Source: DAOTZS01 sp034434335
GTDB taxonomy: Bacteria > Chloroflexota > Anaerolineae > CG2-30-64-16
Reading direction: 5' to 3'
Assembly (NCBI GenBank): GCA_034434335.1
Contig: DAOTZS010000018.1
Location: 1 to 38,903 of the forward strand
Length of the DNA: 38,903 nt
In this document: positions 33,445 through 38,903 of the stretch, piece by piece
How the letters are laid out: each line of letters begins with the position of its first letter
Numbering within the stretch: position 1 is the stretch's first letter
The notes under the pieces: generated by a model
Databases searched by the model: none
What the model was told of the DNA's origin: nothing
Seen by the model: the letters and a program-made list of their open reading frames with translations, nothing else
Translations under genes and position numbers: made by a program

Positions 33445-34245
33445 ATGGCACTATTGGACACCCTCAGAAAGCGAGCCGAGGAAGAAGGACTTCCTCTGCG
33501 GGTCATTCTCAAGGAAGCCCTTCAGATCTACGCGTTGGCGGCACTCTATAGCCAGCCCGCTTCAGAGCGCGTCACCTTCCAGGGCGGCACATGCTTACGG
33601 CTGGTTCACGGAACTCCTCGTTATTCTGAGGACATGGACTTCGTGACAACTCTAGATAGCAAGGAACTAAGCGTTCTGTTCGAACCTGTGTCCCGCGATG
33701 TTGCCCGGCTGGCTCCTCTTTTCGATGGCGAGATCACTCTACATGTACAGAAGGCAACCGCGGAGATCAGCCGCTGGAGAATTCGCTACCGGGCTGCCAG
33801 AGAGCAGGATTCTACCTCCGTCAGCCTGGAGTTCGCCCCCTATCCCGCCTACAGCGTTCAGCGGGTTGTGCTGGCACCGCCAATGATCTTGCCAGGCCTG
33901 CCACTGATAGTGGTGCGGGCCGAGACTCTGGAAGAGATCATGGCCGACAAGGTAATTGCTGTGGCGGGCCGGCGGTACATCAAGGGGCGGGACGTCTTTG
34001 ATCTCTGGTGGCTGAAGCAGAAGGGTGTCAAAGCGGATCCTGAGTTGATCAGAAAGAAGCAGTCAGATTACCACCTTCCACCAGGACAACTGAAGGTGAA
34101 TCTGACTCTCATCGAAGCCGAAGCTATCCAGAGAGAGCTACAGCACTTTCTGCCCTATCGTTACCGTGTCCAGGTGCTTCAGGAGGATGTCCTGAAGGTG
34201 ATGGTCAGCGAGGTTAAAGGATTGCTGGCGGATGCTATATCATGA
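33445..34245 (+). CDS. AbiEii-like nucleotidyltransferase toxin
   Basis: 266-residue protein of the AbiEii/AbiGii family, the toxin of type IV toxin-antitoxin and phage-abortive systems. It has the nucleotidyltransferase core FQGGTCLRLVHGTPRYSEDMDF, with GGT at residues 47-49 and acidic residues D63 and D65. Further on, EEIMADKVIAVAGRRYIKGRDVFDLWWL matches the downstream Lys/Arg motif. These enzymes transfer nucleotides to an RNA or other target and arrest growth. There is no clear Shine-Dalgarno at the ATG 33445 or at the upstream TTG 33424, which suggests weak translation. Its stop overlaps the antitoxin start by 4 nt. Codon choice is less GC-biased than in the neighbours, which may reflect transfer. 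Confidence 0.9.
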   Translation: MALLDTLRKRAEEEGLPLRVILKEALQIYALAALYSQPASERVTFQGGTCLRLVHGTPRYSEDMDFVTTLDSKELSVLFEPVSRDVARLAPLFDGEITLHVQKATAEISRWRIRYRAAREQDSTSVSLEFAPYPAYSVQRVVLAPPMILPGLPLIVVRAETLEEIMADKVIAVAGRRYIKGRDVFDLWWLKQKGVKADPELIRKKQSDYHLPPGQLKVNLTLIEAEAIQRELQHFLPYRYRVQVLQEDVLKVMVSEVKGLLADAIS

Positions 34246-34868
34246 GCACATACTATACGGCTGACCAGTGGATCGCTGTGCTGCAAGAGTTAGGCCGGCA
34301 GTGCCAGGACTTTGTCACTTTGCAGGCGTTGCAGCACCTGACTGGCCTCAGGGAAGCAACCGTCCGCAAGGCTGTAGCCCGGCTTGAAAAGAGAAGATAT
34401 CTCAGCCGCGTAGGGCCTCAACTGTATGCTAATCGGTTTGGACATCCCACACTGGAGGCACTTGCCATGATTCTGGGCACCCCCTGCTATATCTCCTTCG
34501 AGAGTGCTCTGGAACGCCACGGTGTGCTTTCCCAGGTGCCGCTGGTACTGACTTGTGCCTCTACGTCTTGCTCAGGGCTGCGTCGTACCCCGTTGGGTGA
34601 GATCCTGTTCAGTCGCCTCCAGCCGGCGCTTTTCTTTGGCTATCGGGCGGAGGATGGCATCCTCTGGGCGGAGCCGGAGAAGGCGTTGCTGGATTGGATC
34701 TACATTCACCGTAAGCGGTATGGTGTGACCCCAGCTTTGGATGAGCTGGATTGGAGTCCACTGGATAGTGAGCGCCTACGGGAGTGGGCCGGCCGTTATC
34801 CGGGTTCTGTCAGGAGGGCTCTCGAGGAAGCCCGTCTTGTCATTCTTGGGAGGAACAATGGAAGCTAA
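34242..34868 (+). CDS. AbiEi-like antitoxin / transcriptional regulator
   Basis: 208-residue protein. The N-terminal winged helix-turn-helix (FVTLQALQHLTGLREATVRKAVARLEKRRYL) is followed by the AbiEi C-terminal domain, seen in GTPCYISFESALERHGV, RTPLGEILFSRLQPALFFG and the signature AEPEKALLDWIYIHR. AbiEi antitoxins repress their own promoter and neutralise the toxin without stable binding (type IV). The usual order is antitoxin first; here the toxin gene comes first and the two overlap (ATGA). The last 11 nt overlap the amidohydrolase start, tying that gene to the same transcript. Confidence 0.88.
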   Translation: MSTYYTADQWIAVLQELGRQCQDFVTLQALQHLTGLREATVRKAVARLEKRRYLSRVGPQLYANRFGHPTLEALAMILGTPCYISFESALERHGVLSQVPLVLTCASTSCSGLRRTPLGEILFSRLQPALFFGYRAEDGILWAEPEKALLDWIYIHRKRYGVTPALDELDWSPLDSERLREWAGRYPGSVRRALEEARLVILGRNNGS

Positions 34869-36453
34869 TCTGGTCCTTTACAACGGCAACATTCATACCA
34901 TGGATAGCCGGCAGCCTCACTGCCGGGCGCTGGCCATCGCTGGCAAGCGGGTGATGGCCGTAGGAGACGATGCCGAGATAAAGGCATTGCTGGGGCCGCG
35001 AGGGGAAGCAGTTGACCTGGGGGGCCGCACCGTGGTGCCCGGCTTTACTGACTGCCACGTCCACTTCCTATCATACAGCCTCAGCCTGCAGCAGATAGAC
35101 CTGGCCAATGTGCCCACCCTGGAGGAGGCCCTGGCCCGGGTGGCAGCCCGCGCTGCCACGACACCAGCCGGCTACTGGCTGCGCGGCCGGGGCTGGGACC
35201 ACTCCTTGTGGGGGATGTCCGCCTTTCCCACCCGCCACGACCTGGACCGTGTTGCGCCACACCATCCCGTGTACCTGGAGCGCAAATGTGGCCATGCCGG
35301 CTGGGCCAACTCGCGCGCCCTGGAGCTGGCCGGCATCACTGCCCAGACCCCCGATCCGCCTGGTGGCCAGATTGAGCGCGATCCGGCCACCGGCGAGCCC
35401 ACCGGCATCCTCAAAGAGCTGGCCATGGAGCTGATCTCTCGTCTGCTAGAGGAGCCTTCCCTGGAGCAGGCCGTAGCAGCCATTCGCACCGGCATGGGCC
35501 ACGCGCACAGGCTGGGCCTGGTAGGGATACACGATATGGAAGGAGCGCTTGCCCTCCGGGCCATGCAAGAGCTAAATGCCAGGGGAGAGCTAAAGCTGCG
35601 GGTGCTGATGCAGATACCTGAAGCCAGCCTGGATGCAGCGATTCAGGTCGGGCTCCAGAGCGGCTTTGGGGACGACCATCTGCGCATCGGAGGGGTCAAG
35701 ATCTTTTCCGACGGTGCCCTGGGCGCACGCACGGCATCCATGCTCGAGGCCTATGACAGCGAGCCGGACAACTACGGCATTATGCTCGCAGACCCCGTCC
35801 ACCTGCGCGAGGTGATCGGCAAGGCCAGCAGGGCCGGGATCGCTGCCTTCGTGCACGCTATCGGGGACCGCGCCAACCGCGAGGTGTTGAACGCCATCGA
35901 GGCCAGCCGTCAGGCCGGTGAAGGCCCTCATCTGCGCCACCGTATCGAACACGCCCAGCTTCTACACCCCGACGATATCCCGCGCTTTGCCAGGCTGGGT
36001 GTGATCCCTTCCATGCAACCCATCCATGCCACCCAGGATATGGTGCTGGCCGATACCTACTGGGGAGCGCGTAACATCGGTGCCTATGCCTGGCGCAGCC
36101 TGCTGGCCAGCGGCGCGACCCTGGCCTTCGGCTCCGACTGCCCGGTGGAGGACCTGAGCCCCTTGAAAGGGATCCATGCCGCGGTCACCCGCCGCCGCGC
36201 TGACGGCTCGCCCGGCCCCGACGGCTGGTATCCCGAACAACGCCTCACCGTGGGCGAAGCCATCTATGCCTATACGGCTGGCGCGGCCTATGCCGGCGGC
36301 GAAGAGGCAACCCGCGGCACCCTGGCCCCGGGCAAGCTGGCCGACCTGGTCGTCCTCTCGCACGACATCTTCACCATCGAACCCATGGCCATCCTGGATG
36401 TCGAACCAGTGGCCACCATGTTCGATGGAGAATTCGTCTACGCGCGTTGGTAA
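34858..36453 (+). CDS. YtcJ-type amidohydrolase (amidohydrolase family 3)
   Basis: 531-residue amidohydrolase of the YtcJ/NfdA group, whose best-studied member deformylates N-substituted formamides. The metal motif is DCHVHF (H67, H69), with GWDHSLWG, FSDGALGARTA, HAIGDRAN, RIEHAQLL and the catalytic Asp in GSDCPVED. GTLAPGKLADLVVL is the usual C-terminal beta-sandwich marker. There is no signal peptide. The ATG at 34858 follows GGGAGG by 4 nt and overlaps the AbiEi gene by 11 nt. It may originally have belonged to the catabolic operon ending at 33054, before the AbiE pair and miniature element arrived; this is inference. The exact substrate is unknown. Confidence 0.93.
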   Translation: MEANLVLYNGNIHTMDSRQPHCRALAIAGKRVMAVGDDAEIKALLGPRGEAVDLGGRTVVPGFTDCHVHFLSYSLSLQQIDLANVPTLEEALARVAARAATTPAGYWLRGRGWDHSLWGMSAFPTRHDLDRVAPHHPVYLERKCGHAGWANSRALELAGITAQTPDPPGGQIERDPATGEPTGILKELAMELISRLLEEPSLEQAVAAIRTGMGHAHRLGLVGIHDMEGALALRAMQELNARGELKLRVLMQIPEASLDAAIQVGLQSGFGDDHLRIGGVKIFSDGALGARTASMLEAYDSEPDNYGIMLADPVHLREVIGKASRAGIAAFVHAIGDRANREVLNAIEASRQAGEGPHLRHRIEHAQLLHPDDIPRFARLGVIPSMQPIHATQDMVLADTYWGARNIGAYAWRSLLASGATLAFGSDCPVEDLSPLKGIHAAVTRRRADGSPGPDGWYPEQRLTVGEAIYAYTAGAAYAGGEEATRGTLAPGKLADLVVLSHDIFTIEPMAILDVEPVATMFDGEFVYARW

Positions 36454-36457
36454 TCAT

Positions 36458-36484
36458 GCGGGGCGGGCTGAGAGCCCGCCCCGC
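36458..36484. terminator. Bidirectional terminator hairpin
   Basis: GCGGGGCGGGCT (36458-36469), loop GAG, AGCCCGCCCCGC (36473-36484): a perfect 12-bp stem between the convergent amidohydrolase and DUF11-repeat genes. Confidence 0.75.
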
Positions 36485-36539
36485 GGCCTGCCTGGTATGG
36501 CGCGGCCAGCGCCAAAAGCAGGTAGATCTCGCCCCTGAA

Positions 36540-38903
36540 TCAGGGCTGAGACCCAGCCATGATCAGCGGTAGGGCGTGCTGATGAGGCCAGCGCACTTCT
36601 GTTGTCGCGCTCACCTCGGTGGTCACCCCAAAGCCGTCCTCCAGGGTGGCCACGTTGGTAACCATCCCACCCATGGACGGTTGCACAGCAAAACGCAACA
36701 GGGCAATACTACGCGGCGGTACGAGACCCTGCCACTGCAACGATCGAGTTGGCTCGTCGTAGAGAAGTAGGCCGCCGCTCCCTGCCCAGCCGCTACCGGC
36801 CATATAGTTCACCCCTTCAGGCAAGGCATCGTGGAAGGTGACCGCGGCGGGCGCTGAGCCGTCGTTGCGCACTTCCACCGTGTAAGTCAGCACCTCCCCG
36901 GCCATCACCCACGCCGCCTCAACCTCCTTACGGGAGGAATTCAAGTCTGGAGCCGACACAGTGCTGGCTGCCGAGCGCTCAAAGGCCGCATGCACCCCGT
37001 CCTCGATTAATGCCGTGCAGGTCAGGGATGTGCCGTCGGGCAGGGGGCGGTCGCTTACGATGGCGAAGCCGAAGGAGGCCTGGCCGGCCGGGGGCACTTC
37101 ACCCTGCCAGTATACCCGGTTGGAGGCCTCGTCGTAGAGCGCGCCTCCCCAGGCGCTGTCGGGGAGATAAGTTGTCCGCGCAGGCACTGTGATCTGGACA
37201 GTGGCCAGAGACGAAACGTTGCCCGTGTTGCGCAAAATGGCCGTGCAGGTGAGCGGCTGTCCTGGCAAGACAACCGCCGGCTCCAGGGTGATAGTTGAAG
37301 CACCGAGCTCGATCCGGTTGACTCGCACCGTGGCCGCAAGGGCCTGAGGCTGAGCAAAGGGATAGGTCAGGTAGGCCGTGTTGGTGATCACCGCATCAGC
37401 GGGCAGGTCGGGGGCCAGCCGGGCCTGGAAGACGATCTGCATCGGCTGGGGTGGTCGGAAGCGGAGGGCCAGCCTGTCGTGCACATAGGCCGCATTGTGC
37501 ACCACCGTCACCCCACGGCTCCCATCCGCATTCTGAATCCCCACCGTCGCCTCGTTCAACCGCGTCCCTTCCATCCGCAAGTACTGCACCCGAATCTCCC
37601 CATCCGCGCTCAGTATCCCCTGAAACGTGTACGGCCCCCCACTCCCAAAACGCGGCACCCCCTCATAGCTCACCACCAACCGACCCCCTTCCGCCAAGTA
37701 GCGCACCACCCCTCCCCGCCCAGGATTCAAATCATCCCAAAACAGCGCCACCAGGTTCCCCGGCGCACTCGGACTCGGCAACGGCTGGTTCCCAGGCTGC
37801 GAGCTGGTCGGCCGACTGAAGCTCAACCACCCATTGCTGCTCACATAGAACTCGCTGAAACTCTGCCCGTAGAACGGGAAGGCAAACCCCAGCGGTAATG
37901 GCCCCACCCACTGGTCATCCCCCAGCGTCAACGGCACCCCGCTCCCGCTGATGTCCACCCACGCAAAGGCCGGCCCCCCAGGCATGTCGCTGTCCGCCCA
38001 AACATAGTCTTCGGACAACAAGGGCACAGAGCCCTCCCAGCGCACCTCTCGGCTGGTGGGGTCATAGGCCGCGCCACCCTGTAAGGTGTCCGAGATCAGG
38101 TCAAGTTCGGGGGGCAGGGGGTCAACCAGGCTCACCTCGGTGGCAGTGAGTGTCCCTTTGTTGATCAGGGTGAGGGTGTAAGTAAGCACGTCACCGGCCA
38201 CCGCCCAGAGGCGGTCGGCTTCCTTGCGCGAGGGGGAGAGGTCGAGCGTGCCTAGTTCGGTCACCGCGCTGCGGGTCAGCGGTGGGTGCACGCCGTCGGC
38301 GATGATGGCCGTGTTGGTGATGCGGGTGCCGGCTGCCAGGTCGCTGGCCAAGCGCACGGCAAAGCTCAGGGGCCAGCTCTTGCCCGGGGCCAGCAACCCC
38401 TGCCAGAGGACCTCGTTACGGCCGGGGTCGTAGAGGGCACCTCCCGTGGCGCTGCCCTCCAGGAAGGTAGTGCCTGGGGGGAGAGGATCGTTGAGCGTCA
38501 CCTGGGCAGCCCCCGAGCCAGCATTGCGCAGCGTGATCGTGTAGGTCACCACGCTGCCCGGCAGCGCGCTCGCCGCGCTCACCTCCTTCTGCGAGGGTGT
38601 GAGGTCTGCAGCCTGCACCGTCACCGTGACAGTGCGCGTATAGGTCAGCCCATTGGCGGCGATGAACGCCTGATTGACGATCGGCGTGTTGTCCGGCACG
38701 TCTCTGGCCACCAACGCCTGGAAGGAGATGGTATGCTCACTTGGTTGCTCCGGCTGGGGTGGTCGGAAGCGGAGGGCCAGCCTGTCGTGCACATAGGCCG
38801 CATTGTGCACCACCGTCACCCCACGGCTCCCATCCGCATTCTGAATCCCCACCGTCGCCTCGTTCAACAGCGTCCCCTCCATCCGCAAGTACTGCACCCG
38901 AAT
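36540..38903 (-). CDS. DUF11-repeat surface protein, partial (C-terminal part)
   Basis: At least 787 codons; the N-terminus lies beyond the window end. It carries four DUF11-type beta-sandwich repeats, each opening near a Ser-Arg/Gln-Lys-Glu segment (SQKEV, SRKEA, a diverged LEPAVVLPGQ and SRKEV) with a TYT-LRN-G core and LPPGT or LPEGV. The second repeat is interrupted by a module of about 190 residues (WVDISGSG, FPFYGQSFSEFYVSSNGWLSF, ALFWDDLNPG, TFQGILSADGEI) resembling the beta-rich domain often fused to peptidases and DUF11 proteins in Chloroflexota. A second copy of the end of that module reaches the window edge. The C-terminus reads ALPLIMAGSQP, like the Leu-Pro-Leu tail of many secreted Chloroflexota proteins. 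It is probably a secreted or surface-displayed protein; catalytic domains, if any, are outside the window. Confidence 0.85.
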   Translation of the reverse strand: MRVQYLRMEGTLLNEATVGIQNADGSRGVTVVHNAAYVHDRLALRFRPPQPEQPSEHTISFQALVARDVPDNTPIVNQAFIAANGLTYTRTVTVTVQAADLTPSQKEVSAASALPGSVVTYTITLRNAGSGAAQVTLNDPLPPGTTFLEGSATGGALYDPGRNEVLWQGLLAPGKSWPLSFAVRLASDLAAGTRITNTAIIADGVHPPLTRSAVTELGTLDLSPSRKEADRLWAVAGDVLTYTLTLINKGTLTATEVSLVDPLPPELDLISDTLQGGAAYDPTSREVRWEGSVPLLSEDYVWADSDMPGGPAFAWVDISGSGVPLTLGDDQWVGPLPLGFAFPFYGQSFSEFYVSSNGWLSFSRPTSSQPGNQPLPSPSAPGNLVALFWDDLNPGRGGVVRYLAEGGRLVVSYEGVPRFGSGGPYTFQGILSADGEIRVQYLRMEGTRLNEATVGIQNADGSRGVTVVHNAAYVHDRLALRFRPPQPMQIVFQARLAPDLPADAVITNTAYLTYPFAQPQALAATVRVNRIELGASTITLEPAVVLPGQPLTCTAILRNTGNVSSLATVQITVPARTTYLPDSAWGGALYDEASNRVYWQGEVPPAGQASFGFAIVSDRPLPDGTSLTCTALIEDGVHAAFERSAASTVSAPDLNSSRKEVEAAWVMAGEVLTYTVEVRNDGSAPAAVTFHDALPEGVNYMAGSGWAGSGGLLLYDEPTRSLQWQGLVPPRSIALLRFAVQPSMGGMVTNVATLEDGFGVTTEVSATTEVRWPHQHALPLIMAGSQP
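37443..37595. repeat. Internal direct repeat of the DUF11 protein gene, copy 1
   Basis: 153 bp identical to 38751-38903 except for two bases (near 37553 and 37561). The period is 1308 bp, exactly 436 codons. It encodes the end of the beta-rich module (RVQYLRMEGT through LALRFRPPQP). Confidence 0.9.
38751..38903. repeat. Internal direct repeat of the DUF11 protein gene, copy 2
   Basis: Second copy of the 153-bp repeat, cut by the window end. The similarity probably continues beyond it. Confidence 0.9.

Overview
The window is GC-rich, densely coded bacterial DNA. Several traits point to Chloroflexota (Anaerolineae or Caldilineae type): a solute-binding lipoprotein with a long Pro/Ala/Thr linker, a GT39/YfhO-like glycosyl-transfer operon, a DUF11-repeat surface protein ending in a Leu-Pro-Leu-Ile tail, a corrinoid protein plus a URO-D-type methyltransferase, and abundant short palindromic repeats. 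This assignment is inferred from gene style; there is no rRNA to confirm it.

Layout. (1) 1-2418, minus strand: a secreted DUF2680-like protein, then an ABC ATPase, a DUF5666 protein and the start of an HlyD/MacA-type adaptor, which is an incomplete MacAB-like exporter operon. (2) 2570-6427: a cytoplasmic GH32 fructosidase converging on guaB (IMP dehydrogenase). The gap between their stop codons and the guaB upstream region carry three small non-autonomous elements. (3) 6428-12459, minus strand: a four-gene operon of GT2, GT39, YfhO-like protein and a small membrane protein. (4) 12774-16065: a hydantoinase/dihydropyrimidinase and a YgeY-like M20 hydrolase, converging on a corrinoid protein. 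(5) 16252-21187: tRNA-Lys(CUU) with a clear promoter and terminator, a GH2 beta-galactosidase and a URO-D-like methyltransferase, with a second family of miniature element between the last two. (6) 21417-33054, plus strand: an IclR regulator, then a peptide-type ABC importer (binding lipoprotein, two permeases, two ATPases), an M29-type aminopeptidase, a diverged M29/NicX-like paralogue, DUF917, DUF1177 and an AroM-like protein. (7) 33171-36453: an AbiE-type toxin-antitoxin pair in reversed order, with a miniature element in its leader, overlapping a YtcJ-type amidohydrolase. (8) 36540-38903, minus strand: a large DUF11-repeat surface protein that runs off the window.

Two things stand out. 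The first is a compact transport-plus-catabolism operon (region 6) in which most enzyme genes are DUFs or poorly defined families. Its second M29-like protein has exchanged the peptidase metal ligands for a His, His-x-Asp set like that of the ring-cleaving dioxygenase NicX. This suggests uptake and opening of a cyclic or amide-containing nitrogen compound rather than plain peptide use. The second is a roughly 190 bp miniature element present four times. It has 5'-GTAA-type ends and 8-bp target duplications, the signature of IS66-family transposition. Copies lie exactly between two convergent stop codons, next to the probable guaB promoter, beside a glycosyltransferase gene and inside the leader of the toxin operon.
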